DNA from: an uncultured Clostridium sp.
GTDB taxonomy: Bacteria > Bacillota > Clostridia > TANB77 > CAG-508
Direction of reading: 5' to 3'
Assembly: GCA_902492105.1 (NCBI GenBank)
Contig: CABUKD010000001.1
Location: 20,072-84,071, forward strand
Length of the DNA stretch: 64,000 nucleotides
Part shown: positions 1-8,802 of the stretch, in pieces
Layout of the letters: every line of letters begins with the position of its first letter
How positions within the stretch are numbered: position 1 is the first letter of the stretch
Notes under the pieces: generated by a model
Database searches by the model: none
Seen by the model: only the letters and a program-made list of their open reading frames with translations
Told to the model about the DNA's origin: nothing
Translations under genes and position numbers: made by a program

Positions 1-656
1 GCGTAGACTAATACATATTCCATTACTGGTTTAACTGATTTTCCATCAGCTAAAGACTTTTCTGCATATCTAACTTGAATATGATGAATGGATATCCTAT
101 TAGTTTCATTAAAAATATCATCACAAAGTAGTTTTAACTGTGCTATTTCATTATCATCTATCGAAATAAAAATTATACCTTTATCATTAAGTAATTCTTT
201 TGCTATTCTTAGTCTTTTTTCCATAAAAGATAACCATTTAGAATGTTTGTATCCATCTTCATTATCAATAATTTTATCATTATAAATAAAATCATCGCTA
301 CCTGTATTATATGGAGGATCAATATAGATTACATCGATTAATCCTTTATGAGTTTTTTCTAATAGATATAAACTATGAAGATTATCTCCCTCTAATAAAA
401 AATTAAACTTATCTTTTGGATTAGATACTATTTCTTTATCTTTTACTTCTTCAAAAGTAGGTATCTGAGTTTCTAACTCTTTATCAACTCTTTCTTCGTG
501 TTCTTCCCATATAAGTCCATATTTCTTTTTAGTCAATTCATTTTCTATCATTGATAAATTAGTTAATGTTTCTTCATCAGTAATATTTTTTTTAATTTCG
601 TTAATTGTATTTAACATTTTATTTCTTCTAATTTTTGATAGATTAGTAGTTTCCAT
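1..656 (-). CDS. Site-specific DNA (adenine-N6) methyltransferase, type III Mod-like, partial
   Basis: This is the N-terminal 218 codons of a methyltransferase that runs off the left edge. About 100 residues in it has a DPPYNTG motif IV, followed by FISIDDNE, the pattern of beta-class N6-adenine methyltransferases such as type III Mod proteins, which transfer methyl from S-adenosylmethionine to adenine in a short recognition site. The start ATG has AAGGAG eight bases upstream. The SAM-binding motif, target-recognition region and any Res partner would lie outside the window. It sits where a relaxase would be expected after MobC, so it is probably cargo of the mobile element. It could instead be a stand-alone methylase. 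Confidence 0.85.
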   Translation of the reverse strand, partial: METTNLSKIRRNKMLNTINEIKKNITDEETLTNLSMIENELTKKKYGLIWEEHEERVDKELETQIPTFEEVKDKEIVSNPKDKFNFLLEGDNLHSLYLLEKTHKGLIDVIYIDPPYNTGSDDFIYNDKIIDNEDGYKHSKWLSFMEKRLRIAKELLNDKGIIFISIDDNEIAQLKLLCDDIFNETNRISIHHIQVRYAEKSLADGKSVKPVMEYVLVY

Positions 657-775
657 TATTACAACTCCTTACGTTAAAACCATTTAATTATCTTAATTTT
701 GATGTGCGTTTTTTTCTGTTAATATTATACTATATATTGCTTATATTTTCCATACTTCGACTAAAATTGCTAAAG

Positions 776-806
776 AAAAAATCGGATATTTCTATCCAAT
801 TTTTTA
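776..806 (-). terminator. Rho-independent terminator after the MobC-like gene
   Basis: A 7-bp stem (782-788 with 793-799, loop of four) is followed on the minus strand by a run of T. It lies just after the MobC-like stop codon. Confidence 0.6.
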
Positions 807-812
807 AAAATA

Positions 813-1130
813 TTATTCGATGTTTAAATTGAATTTTATATCGTCACATATATCATTCAACCAAGTTAAATAATGATTTAAATCATGTTCTTTAATATAA
901 CCATATCTATGTGCATCCCTAGCAATAGTATTAAGTCCATTTCCAATCATTTTGAATTCATCACGATGTTTTTCTAGTATACTCATATCAGCTTTGATAG
1001 GAGTATATTCTTTAATCAATTTTCTAATATAATCTGACTTACTTAAATTCAATTTTTTACATTTTTCTTCTAAAATTTTATTTTCTTCTTCAGATAAATA
1101 CAATGTTTTTTCAATCTTTCTTTTTCTCAT
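813..1130 (-). CDS. MobC-like relaxosome accessory protein
   Basis: A small basic protein of 105 residues. The N-terminus (KTLYLSEEENKILEEKCKKLNLSKSDYIRKLI) resembles a ribbon-helix-helix DNA-binding domain, followed by a helical tail (GNGLNTIARDAHRYG) of the kind seen in MobC/BmgB proteins that bind oriT and help the relaxase. I place the start at the ATG of MRKRK because AGGAGG lies eight bases before it; a GTG nine bases further upstream is also possible. An oriT-like palindromic block lies immediately upstream, but no relaxase follows in the window: the next gene is the methyltransferase. Either the relaxase is further left or mobilization functions have been lost. Confidence 0.7.
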   Translation of the reverse strand: MRKRKIEKTLYLSEEENKILEEKCKKLNLSKSDYIRKLIKEYTPIKADMSILEKHRDEFKMIGNGLNTIARDAHRYGYIKEHDLNHYLTWLNDICDDIKFNLNIE

Positions 1131-1149
1131 CTTTTCCACCTCCTTTCTT

Positions 1150-1225
1150 ATGTAAGGGGATTGGGGATTTCCCCATATACGAATTTGTGCGAGTGTACAA
1201 ATTCAGTGCTGGCTAGACAAAAAAT
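1150..1225. other. Candidate oriT / palindromic block
   Basis: This non-coding block contains a GGGGATTTCCCC palindrome (1163-1174) and an 8-bp inverted repeat, GAATTTGT / ACAAATTC (1181-1204), in front of the MobC-like gene. Such arrangements mark transfer origins of clostridial mobilizable elements. This is inference from position and symmetry. Confidence 0.45.
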
Positions 1226-1246
1226 TATATCTAGTACATACACTTT

Positions 1247-1600
1247 TTAAATAAATATTAATTCTTTTAAGATTATTTCTTCAGCCATATTTTTGTAATT
1301 GTTCATAAGTTTTGACCATTCTATATGATTAATTTCTTTATTTTTTTCAGATAGTTTTTCATCTGAATTTTTGTAATTTTTCATTAATATTTGTAATCTA
1401 TCTTCACTATTTTTACTAACTGAAATAAGATGATTAGTAAGTTCATTAGTCATTAAAAGTGTAGTGTAAAGAGCTTTCTTATTTTCCTTTAAATAGTGTA
1501 ATCTTAAATATCCATATTTGTTTATTCCTTTAGTATTTTGATTTTTTATAGTTAAATTTGGTAATAAATAATTTCCATTTCGTGTATAAATTAATTTCAT
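1247..1600 (-). CDS. tnpV: TnpV-like transposon-encoded protein
   Basis: A protein of 117 residues matching the TnpV family of Tn4451-like elements: N-terminal KLIYTRNGNYLLPNL, central GYLRLHYLKENKKALYTTLL, and C-terminal MNNYKNMAEEIILKELIFI. Its biochemical role is unknown in the family. I start it at the second ATG, which has GGAG eight bases upstream; the first ATG is too close to that site. It follows the serine recombinase in the same direction with a short gap, the tnpX-tnpV order of Tn4451. Confidence 0.8.
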   Translation of the reverse strand: MKLIYTRNGNYLLPNLTIKNQNTKGINKYGYLRLHYLKENKKALYTTLLMTNELTNHLISVSKNSEDRLQILMKNYKNSDEKLSEKNKEINHIEWSKLMNNYKNMAEEIILKELIFI

Positions 1601-1622
1601 TTTCATCTCTCCATTTCTTTAT

Positions 1623-3413
1623 TTAATTAGTGACTGCAATATCTTTTTTAGGTACTAATATTAAAATATCTTTTAGTTTGTTTTCTTCAACATAAGGACA
1701 GCTAATAATGCCATCAATATATAAATGTTCTCTTGATTTTGATATAAAATATTCTAAAAATTCATTTGAATATTTATTTGATTTCATTTTTTTAATAGAT
1801 AAAATATCATAATCTACTTCTATATTTTTTAATTTTTCTTTGTTAATTTCTTTATAAAATTTGATACCAATATTGTTGTTTTCCATAATTTTATTAAGAT
1901 ATTTTATATATTCTTTACTGCTTTTTGTTATTAGTTCATCTGTAAATTTTATATTTTTAACATCAATGTTATAGTTTTTATCTCTTGTTATTTCTATTTG
2001 AGATATAAGTCTATGAATTAAATCTCTTTTAGCTTTTCTTGTTAGTAAATCATAAAGAAAAGTAAATCCTATATTTTTAATATTTGTAAAAATTAATTTG
2101 TCGTTTTCTTCAATACAGTCTAATTTTTTAACAAGTTCTATTGTATATTCTTTTGAAGAATTATCTGGATCAAGAGTTGTTTTCTTTTTATTTAATTTAT
2201 CTATTTCTTTCTTTATTACTTCATTTTTGTGATTAATTGTTTCTACATTCAAAGTAGAGCTTAAATATAAATCAACTAATCTTTTTTCCTGCATTTTTAA
2301 TTTTTCAATAGCTTTTTCTATTTCTTTTACATCATTACTTTTAGTAGAATTACAAGTAATAATTTCATTATTCATAGAAAGCATAAATATTGTTAACTCT
2401 TCTAATATTTGTTTTAATTTTTCTTCTATCTTTTCTGTATTATAATGATATCCATAACCTTTACAATTAGTGTTTTTACATCTTAAGTGGTAATATACTT
2501 TTTGCTTTCCATTAGGATATTTAAATGATTCTGATGAACTCATAATTTCTCCACATAAAGGGCATTTAACTAATCCTGAAAATAAATGAATGTGCTCACC
2601 ATAATTAGAATGTTTATTTTTAACTAATACATTTCTAGTTGCATTCCAAGTATTTATATCAATAATTGGTTCACAATAATTTTCGACTCTTAAAATATCT
2701 TGAGGTTTTCTTTTATACTTTCCATATTCAAATATTCCAATATAAATTGAATTAGTAAGTATTTTATAAACTCTATCTGATAACCATTTTCCTTGTTTTA
2801 AGTAAGCGTTATTATCGTGCATAATAGTTGCTATATTTCTTGTGGAGTGTCCTTTTTTGCATAGTTCAAATATTTCTTTTACTACTTGTGATTCAATAGG
2901 TTCTATTTCTAAATGACCAGTATTTTTATTTCTAACATAGCCATAAGGTGCTTTACTAGGGTGTATTTTTTCTAAAGCCATTTCTTCCATAGCTCTTTTT
3001 GTTCTTGCTCCAATTTCTTTTCTTTCTCGTTGACCAAATACTAAGTTCATTCCAAATATCATTTCACCATTAGCAGTAGATACATCATAAGGTTCTAATA
3101 TTAATTCTATTTTAACATAGTGTTCTTCACAGTAATTTAAAAGCCAAAATCCATCATAATTATTTCTTGTAAGTCTATCTACTTTAATAGCAATTAATTT
3201 GTCAATCTTTTTAGATTTTATATCAGCAAGTAATCTTTGCATTTCTGGTCTCATTAAATCTTTTCCAGAATGTCCTGCATCATTGTAAACATCAACGATA
3301 CTATAATCATTCTTTTCACAATACTCTTTAATCATTCTAAGTTGTGAATCAATAGAATAACCATTATCTCTTTGATCATCTGTACTAACTCTTACATAAA
3401 CACCACATCTCAT
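1623..3413 (-). CDS. Large serine recombinase (TnpX/TndX-like integrase)
   Basis: A site-specific recombinase of 596 residues that would excise and integrate the element. The N-terminal resolvase domain begins CGVYVRVSTDDQRDNGYSID, with the catalytic serine in RVST and the DRLTRN segment near residue 90. A recombinase domain follows (KAPYGYVRN, GKWLSDRVYKILTNSIYIG), then a zinc ribbon with CPLCGE and a second pair of cysteines near CKNTNCKG, then a long coiled-coil region. The start was chosen because AAGGAGG lies six bases before this ATG. The reading frame stays open 20 codons further upstream, through the last of three short leader-like repeats. Length and order fit the large serine recombinase family. 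Confidence 0.92.
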   Translation of the reverse strand: MRCGVYVRVSTDDQRDNGYSIDSQLRMIKEYCEKNDYSIVDVYNDAGHSGKDLMRPEMQRLLADIKSKKIDKLIAIKVDRLTRNNYDGFWLLNYCEEHYVKIELILEPYDVSTANGEMIFGMNLVFGQRERKEIGARTKRAMEEMALEKIHPSKAPYGYVRNKNTGHLEIEPIESQVVKEIFELCKKGHSTRNIATIMHDNNAYLKQGKWLSDRVYKILTNSIYIGIFEYGKYKRKPQDILRVENYCEPIIDINTWNATRNVLVKNKHSNYGEHIHLFSGLVKCPLCGEIMSSSESFKYPNGKQKVYYHLRCKNTNCKGYGYHYNTEKIEEKLKQILEELTIFMLSMNNEIITCNSTKSNDVKEIEKAIEKLKMQEKRLVDLYLSSTLNVETINHKNEVIKKEIDKLNKKKTTLDPDNSSKEYTIELVKKLDCIEENDKLIFTNIKNIGFTFLYDLLTRKAKRDLIHRLISQIEITRDKNYNIDVKNIKFTDELITKSSKEYIKYLNKIMENNNIGIKFYKEINKEKLKNIEVDYDILSIKKMKSNKYSNEFLEYFISKSREHLYIDGIISCPYVEENKLKDILILVPKKDIAVTN

Positions 3414-3447
3414 AAAATTCCTCCTTTCTTCATTTTTGAGAAGGATT

Positions 3448-3600
3448 AATATTCCTCTCACTTGTTTCCTCACTTAAGTTTAAAATAGCAACCTAGATTT
3501 TTAAAAAAATTAATCTTCTCATATGTTTCCTAACTAAAACTCAAAAAAGCAGACTGAATTTGAAAAAAATTAATCCTCTCATATGTTTCCTCGCTAAAAG
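3448..3600 (-). repeat. Three ~60-bp direct repeats with leader-peptide-like mini-ORFs upstream of the recombinase
   Basis: Three imperfect repeats spaced 60-61 bases apart. On the minus strand each has an AGGAAAC ribosome-site-like stretch followed by ATG or GTG. The first mini-ORF (3582-3541) reads MRGLIFFKFSLLF and stops. The second (3522-3493) reads MRRLIFLKI and stops. The third starts with GTG at 3461 (VRGILILLK) and is in frame with the recombinase. They may be duplicated starts, translational attenuators or recombination sites. Confidence 0.6.
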
Positions 3601-3632
3601 GCACTTTTACGAAGTGTATTTTCAAAAAAAAT

Positions 3633-3917
3633 TTAATATTTGTATTTTTTTATAATATTTTCTATTTCTTTTAAGTTATATTTTGCTTTATGTTCTTTAA
3701 TGTAAAATGGTTTATTACTGATTTCATTTACTTTGTACTCAAGAATAGTAAGAGTAATAGGATGCGTAATTAGATATTCAGTTGGTTCTATAATTTGTAA
3801 ATTAGTATGTAGAAGAACTTTGATTTTTCCTTTTTTAGTTTTGTAAGTGTAGTTTTTAATAAGTTCTATTATTTTTGGATTAGGTTTAAGTTCTTCTAAG
3901 ATTTTAAATTCAAGCAT
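3633..3917 (-). CDS. Hypothetical small protein of the mobile element
   Basis: A lysine- and isoleucine-rich protein of 94 residues (begins MLEFKILEELKPNPKIIEL, ends IENIIKKYKY). I do not recognise a family. No membrane segment or signal peptide is evident. The start has a strong ribosome site (AAGGAGG) and the coding sequence is as AT-rich as the recombinase. It lies between the recombinase and the tRNA-Gly gene, so it is either the last gene of the element or a neighbour of its end. The element boundary cannot be fixed from one sequence. Confidence 0.6.
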   Translation of the reverse strand: MLEFKILEELKPNPKIIELIKNYTYKTKKGKIKVLLHTNLQIIEPTEYLITHPITLTILEYKVNEISNKPFYIKEHKAKYNLKEIENIIKKYKY

Positions 3918-3961
3918 AAAAAATGTCCTCCTTCCTAGAAAGAGAACATTAAAGTTTTATA

Positions 3962-3999
3962 TAAAATAAAAACTTACGAGCCATTATAGTCCGTAAGTT
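3962..3999 (-). terminator. Terminator of tRNA-Gly
   Basis: A perfect 8-bp stem (3971-3978 with 3992-3999) precedes a T-rich run on the minus strand, directly after the tRNA 3' end. Confidence 0.8.
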
Positions 4000-4008
4000 G
4001 TATTCAAA

Positions 4009-4082
<74 letters not shown>

Positions 4083-4125
4083 ATTATTATTTAGTTTGTT
4101 CATTCTTTTTGCATGAACAAATAAT

Positions 4126-4154
4126 ATTATAAATGGTATTTCGTATTTTGTCAA
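4126..4154 (-). promoter_or_regulatory. Promoter of tRNA-Gly
   Basis: The minus strand has TTGACA (4154-4149), a 17-base spacer and TATAAT (4131-4126): a perfect vegetative sigma promoter about 45 bases before the tRNA. Confidence 0.85.
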
Positions 4155-4226
4155 TCATTTTTATGAATTTTTTTTCATTTCTTGCATATTTTTTTATAAA
4201 ATAAAGAAAGGGTAAATGTACAAAAT

Positions 4227-5037
4227 ATGAAATTTCTTATTGATTATTGTAAAGGGATTTTAATTGGTAGTGGTGCAATTTTGCCAGGTATTAGTAGTGG
4301 TGTTTTTTGTGTTATTCTTGGTATTTATGAAAAATTAATTGATAGTGTTCTAAACTTATTTCATGACTTTAAGAAAAATGTTATTTTTCTTCTTCCTATT
4401 GGTCTTGGTGGAATTACAGGAGTGTTATTAGTAGGTAAATTGCTTAATTTTCTCTTTAATGAATACCCTATGCCAACTAAGTTTTGCTTTATCGGTCTTA
4501 TTTTAGGTAGTATTCCTGTATTATTCAAGCAAGCAAATCAGAAAAACGGTTTTCGACTTTCCCATCTCATTTTTCTAGTAATTGCTTTTTTTATTGGTTT
4601 TCTTTCTGTTAAATTAGAGACTATATTGCCAAATCTCATTAACTTAGATTTAGGAGAAAACAACTTTTTCTATTTTATACTTTCTGGATTTCTTATGGCC
4701 ATTGGTATTGTAGTTCCTGGCGTAAGTAGTAGTGTTATTTTAATGTGTTTACGGTGTTTATAACCTTTATTTAGGTGCTATTGCTAGCGTAAATTTATCT
4801 ATACTAATTCCTATGGCAATTGGAGTTTTACTTGGAAGTCTCTTATTTTTAAAAATAATTCAATTTTTGTTAAACCATTATTATACACAAACTTTTTATG
4901 CCATTATTGGATTTGTATTAGGCTCTGTTCTTATTTTATATCCTGGCTTTAACTTTAGTTTAGAAGGTTTTATCTCTATTGGATTATTTATTTTAGGTTT
5001 TTATATTGGTTTAAAGTTTGAAAAAGTCAGCCAGTAG
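4227..5037 (+). CDS. DUF368 membrane protein, split by a +1 frameshift at a CGG codon
   Basis: A polytopic membrane protein of the DUF368 family; related proteins have been proposed as polyprenyl-phosphate flippases. The first part (175 codons) has GILIGSGAILPGISSGVF and ends with the second signature VVPGVSSSVILMCL. Frame 0 then reads CGG TGT TTA TAA and stops. Skipping the C at 4752 gives GGT and continues as GVYNLYLGAIASVNLS to the stop at 5037, for about 269 residues, the usual family length. The two halves share the family's internal duplication. Other frames are closed here. The gene is therefore a single-base disruption, a recoded gene or a sequence error; the same pattern occurs at three other genes. 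The last residues and stop lie inside a dispersed GGGAC repeat. Confidence 0.85.
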
Positions 5038-5158
5038 GGACGGTCCTTTTTGACTGAAAATCGACCAACAGGGACACTCTTTTCTCTTTTTTAAATAAGT
5101 TAAAAAAGAACTGTCCCAAGTGGCCCCATTAGGGGCTACTCGGAACCGTCCCCAACTT
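5026..5158. repeat. Dispersed GGGAC-type repeat, copy A
   Basis: Between two convergent genes lie GTCAGCCAGTAGGGACGGTCC and AACAGGGACACTC blocks, with complementary ACTGTCCC and ACCGTCCCC blocks further on. The same words recur near 33.9 kb and 59.6 kb. The block supplies the stop codon of the DUF368 gene and probably ends transcription from both sides. Confidence 0.7.
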
Positions 5159-6548
5159 ACTTGCCTCTTCTCAAAATCCAACCTTTTTCTGCTTGAATTG
5201 GTAGAGGCATAAGCACTGTTTGTCCAGCTTTTCCTGGGTTTACTGTTGATATTTCTTCTCTTGTTTCTGTGTCCCATAGTTTTTCAATTTGGAAAGGAAC
5301 TGTTTCTATTTGGTTTGGTATTAATATTTCCATTTTGTCACCAACAGTTAATTTATTTCTAATTTCTACTAAACAAATTTGATTCTTATTACTAAATACT
5401 ATTCCTTCTTTTACATTGTTTTCTGTGTTTTTACTATTTTCTTTGTTTTCACTATTTTCGTTATTTTCTTCTTTTTTTTCTTGTTTTGTTATATTTTCTT
5501 GTTTTGTTATATTTTCTTTTTTTATCATGATTTCATCTTTTTTTATATTGTTTACTAATACTTTTCCCCCAAATTCATAATTTGGATTATATTGTTTTCC
5601 TTCATATTCTTGAGAGTCTTTGTTGTTTCTATCATTAAAATAAAAAGTGGTTAGCCCTCTTGTTTTTGTTTTTTCTAACTCTTTTAAATATTTTGTTGCA
5701 TCATAATTTTTTGTGTCTTTCATATAATCATCAATAGCATTGCGATAAGCATTTACAACAGATGCTAAATAATATTCTGTTTTTAGTCTTCCTTCTATTT
5801 TTAAACTATCGATTCCCATTTCTATAATTTCTGGAATTTCTTTTATTAAACATAAATCTTTAGATGAAAAAATATAGGTACCTTTTTCGTCATATTCTAC
5901 TGGCATTAAATTGCCTGGATTATTATGTTCTTCTACATAAACATTATATGCCCATCTACAACTTTGCGCACAATCTCCTAAGTTGGCACTTCTTCCTGCC
6001 AAAAAGTCACTTAAAAAACATCTTCCAGAATAGCCAAAACAAATGGCACCATGAACAAATATTTCTACTTCTAAGTCTTTTTCTTTGTTGTTCATAATTT
6101 CTCTTATTTGTTCCTTATTTAATTCTCTTCCTAGAATAACCCTAGATGCTCCATTTTTATGCCAAAAGTTAGCTGTATGGTAACTTACAATATTTGCTTG
6201 TGTACTAACATGAATACCCACATCTGGTGCATATTGTTTTAAAATTTCCATTACTCCACCATCAGAGGCAATAATGGCATCTACTTTTAAGTCATTTAAC
6301 ATTTTGGCTTGTTTTTTTATTTCTTCATAATAGCTATCCCAAGCATAAATATTAATAGCGGCATACACTTTTTTTCCAATGCTATGGGCATATTCAATTG
6401 TTTTTGCTAGTTCGTCATTATCTACTTCTGCTCTACTTCTTAAAGATAATGTTCCTGTTCCGCAATAAACAGCATCTGCTCCATATAGAAATGCTGTTTT
6501 TGCTTTTTCAAAGGATCCTGCTGGTGCTAATAATTCTGGTTTTTTCAT
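5157..6548 (-). CDS. trhP: Peptidase U32 family protein, probable tRNA 5-hydroxyuridine synthase
   Basis: A protein of 463 residues beginning KKPELLAPAGSFEKAKTAFLYGADAVYCG, the U32 TIM-barrel start. The U32 signature EIFVHGAICFGYSGRCFLS lies near residue 165, followed by cysteines in GDCAQSCRW, which with the signature cysteines probably bind a cluster. Members related to B. subtilis YrrN/YrrO and E. coli YegQ hydroxylate U34 of tRNA using prephenate. A TrmR-like methyltransferase, the next enzyme of that pathway, lies 4 kb away. Near residues 335-385 is a low-complexity insertion containing NITKQE twice, encoded by an 18-bp tandem repeat, then an Asn/Glu/Lys-rich stretch. The exact subfamily is inferred. 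Confidence 0.85.
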   Translation of the reverse strand: MKKPELLAPAGSFEKAKTAFLYGADAVYCGTGTLSLRSRAEVDNDELAKTIEYAHSIGKKVYAAINIYAWDSYYEEIKKQAKMLNDLKVDAIIASDGGVMEILKQYAPDVGIHVSTQANIVSYHTANFWHKNGASRVILGRELNKEQIREIMNNKEKDLEVEIFVHGAICFGYSGRCFLSDFLAGRSANLGDCAQSCRWAYNVYVEEHNNPGNLMPVEYDEKGTYIFSSKDLCLIKEIPEIIEMGIDSLKIEGRLKTEYYLASVVNAYRNAIDDYMKDTKNYDATKYLKELEKTKTRGLTTFYFNDRNNKDSQEYEGKQYNPNYEFGGKVLVNNIKKDEIMIKKENITKQENITKQEKKEENNENSENKENSKNTENNVKEGIVFSNKNQICLVEIRNKLTVGDKMEILIPNQIETVPFQIEKLWDTETREEISTVNPGKAGQTVLMPLPIQAEKGWILRRGK

Positions 6549-6707
6549 TTTTTATTTTTATCTCCTTGTTTTACTTTTTATCAATTTTTTCATTTATTTT
6601 TGTTTTTCATTCTATACTTATTACTTTTTTCATCTCATTTTATGTTATATCATAATCCAATATTTTGAAACATTTTTATTTCTTTTCATTTTTCTAGTAC
6701 TATTAAA

Positions 6708-7502
6708 TTAAAATCCTATTTCTCCATAATTCATTTCTTCTTTTTGAGAATCATCATATTGATATTGTTCTAATACTCTTTGTTGTAAGTCTGCTATTCT
6801 TTCTTTTTCTGCCAAGTTTAAATTTGGATAAACTGGCTCTAATATTCTAGCATAGATACATTTCTTTTTCTTATATAAACTAAAAATACCTTCTGGTTCT
6901 TCAAATTGGTAGAAAATAGGGACAATAGGCACATTTGCTTCTACTGCTAATTGAAACGCACCTTTTTTGAATTCCCTTATTTTTTCGTAATAAGGCCACA
7001 ATGCTCCTTCTGGATAGAAATGTACTGTTTTCCCTTCTTTTAGAGCTTGCTTAATTTCTTGTTTCCATCTAACTTTTTGTGATTGTTTATTTGGAATTGG
7101 TACTGCATATAAAAGTCTTATTAAATGTCTAATAACTGGTATTTTAAAATTACTTGCTAAACTAGTAAAGTAAGTTCTGCAAGGGAAGTTTACTAATGCA
7201 TTCATGGTACAATCCATTGGATGTATATGATTAGAAATGGTAATTTTACCATCTTCCACTTTTCGTATATTTTCTTTATCTTCTATTCTAAAACCAAATA
7301 AAACTTTATTTAGTATCCATACAATAGGTGCAAAAAGATGAAATACCAAATTAGAAAACAAATTAAAAATGTTATTTTGACAAATAAATTGGTAATTATC
7401 TTTTATTTCAAATTTTAGAGGCTCCCACATATGAAAAACTTGGGTATCCCCTTTTAAATCATCATATTTTACTTCTTTCATTCCCTCATTTTCCTTTTCC
7501 AT
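6708..7502 (-). CDS. 1-acyl-glycerol-3-phosphate acyltransferase family (PlsC-like)
   Basis: A protein of 264 residues with the acyltransferase motifs NHIHPMD (HX4D catalytic pair), YFTSLA, FYPEGALWP (FPEG-type substrate motif) and VPIVPIFYQ. A hydrophobic segment (NIFNLFSNLVFHLFAPIVWILNKVLF) precedes the catalytic block, as in membrane-bound PlsC enzymes that make phosphatidic acid. The FPEGTR motif is altered to YPEGALW, so the acceptor may differ from lysophosphatidate. It follows a glycosyltransferase gene in the same direction by about 40 bases, which suggests joint work on a glycolipid. A second, more canonical PlsC lies at 13.7 kb. Confidence 0.85.
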   Translation of the reverse strand: MEKENEGMKEVKYDDLKGDTQVFHMWEPLKFEIKDNYQFICQNNIFNLFSNLVFHLFAPIVWILNKVLFGFRIEDKENIRKVEDGKITISNHIHPMDCTMNALVNFPCRTYFTSLASNFKIPVIRHLIRLLYAVPIPNKQSQKVRWKQEIKQALKEGKTVHFYPEGALWPYYEKIREFKKGAFQLAVEANVPIVPIFYQFEEPEGIFSLYKKKKCIYARILEPVYPNLNLAEKERIADLQQRVLEQYQYDDSQKEEMNYGEIGF

Positions 7503-7543
7503 TTTATATTTTTTTCTTTTGCCCTTTTTCCTTCTTTTATTTT

Positions 7544-8674
7544 TTATTCACTTCGTTCTTCTATTTCCTCTTGAAACATTTCTTCCATCTTTTTCATGCT
7601 TTTTTCTATTTTAAAGTTTTCTGCAAATTTTGCATACTCTTTTTCTTGTTTTTTCTTTTCTTCTACATTATCTAGCCAATAATCAATTTTTTGCGTTAAA
7701 TCTGTGCTATTTCCTGCTTCAAAAAGACTTCTTTCATCTAAAGCAAATTGTTTAGTTGCAGATTGGTCACTTTTAGCAATAACAGGCACTAATCCAGTAG
7801 CTATAGCTTCTATACATGAAATTGCTTCTATTTCTGCGTCTGAAGTGTGTACATATAAGTCAGTATAGCTTAGCAATTTCTTTAGTTCTTCTTTGGTATA
7901 AAATGCCATAATAGGTTTATTTTGTAGTGTTTCGCTTAATTTAGCATAATGCTTTTTCATTGGTCCATTACCTGCAAAAACAAGTTGTATTTTATCTGCA
8001 TATTTAGATTGTTTAGCAGCTTCTATTAATAAATCTTGTCTCTTTTCACCAGATAGTCTTCCTACCATAGTAATGACAATTTTATCTTTTAACTCTTCTG
8101 GTTTTTCTGATTTTTTATAAACCCAGTCTGATTCAATTCCATTAGAAATCACATGCATTTTGGCTGTGTAACCATGTTTGATTAATTCATCTGCAATTAG
8201 CTTACTAGGACAATGAATATGATGAAATCTATTAAAAAATTTATCTCTAAATAAAAAATAAATTTGATCATTAATTTTAGTTTGTTTGCCTAGACCAATA
8301 GAATAAGTAATATTTTCTGGCTGTACATGGAACGCAGTAGTTCTTGGTTTATTTAGTTCTTCACATATCTTAAGTCCTTTACTAGATAATAAAAAAGGCA
8401 TATAAAAATGTACTACTTCTGCCCATTCTATTGCTTTTCTTAACTTTTCTTCATCTGGCTTAGCAAATTCCATTCCTTGTGATTTTACAATCCTATTAGC
8501 AATAGGTGGTAATTTGAATTCTTTTACTGCATATTTATCCTTTTCTTCTTTGCCTGTACTAATAACTCTTACTTCATTTCCGTCTTTTCTTAAGTTTTCT
8601 ACAAATCTTCTTGCTGAAATGGTAGTTCCATTATTTGCTCCATCATACTGGTCTATTACAACTAGTATTTTCAT
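7544..8674 (-). CDS. GT4 family glycosyltransferase
   Basis: A protein of 376 residues with the two Rossmann halves of a GT-B enzyme. The N-terminal half begins MKILVVIDQYDGANNGTTISAR. The C-terminal half carries VTMVGRLSGEKRQDLLIEAA, LVFAGNGPM and the acidic EX7E-type region EIEAISCIEAIATG that binds the nucleotide-sugar donor. It resembles diacylglycerol glycosyltransferases of Bacillota, and the neighbouring acyltransferase supports a glycolipid role, but the acceptor cannot be read from sequence. No membrane segment is obvious. Confidence 0.85.
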   Translation of the reverse strand: MKILVVIDQYDGANNGTTISARRFVENLRKDGNEVRVISTGKEEKDKYAVKEFKLPPIANRIVKSQGMEFAKPDEEKLRKAIEWAEVVHFYMPFLLSSKGLKICEELNKPRTTAFHVQPENITYSIGLGKQTKINDQIYFLFRDKFFNRFHHIHCPSKLIADELIKHGYTAKMHVISNGIESDWVYKKSEKPEELKDKIVITMVGRLSGEKRQDLLIEAAKQSKYADKIQLVFAGNGPMKKHYAKLSETLQNKPIMAFYTKEELKKLLSYTDLYVHTSDAEIEAISCIEAIATGLVPVIAKSDQSATKQFALDERSLFEAGNSTDLTQKIDYWLDNVEEKKKQEKEYAKFAENFKIEKSMKKMEEMFQEEIEERSE

Positions 8675-8802
8675 TTTATTTTCAATTCCTTTCCATAACT
8701 ATATTTCGTAAGGCTTTCACTTATGTAAAAAGTTTTGTAGTTTTGTTTTCTATAAAATTATATCATATTTTTATTATTTTGACTACTATTTTTTCAGGAG
8801 TT

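Noticed and set aside
5011..5277. Short open frame across the GGGAC repeat
   Set aside because: It overlaps the U32 gene end and the repeat; composition is not protein-like.
5482..5520. 18-bp tandem repeat as a CRISPR or regulatory repeat
   Set aside because: It is in frame inside the U32 gene and encodes NITKQE twice, so it is a coding low-complexity repeat.
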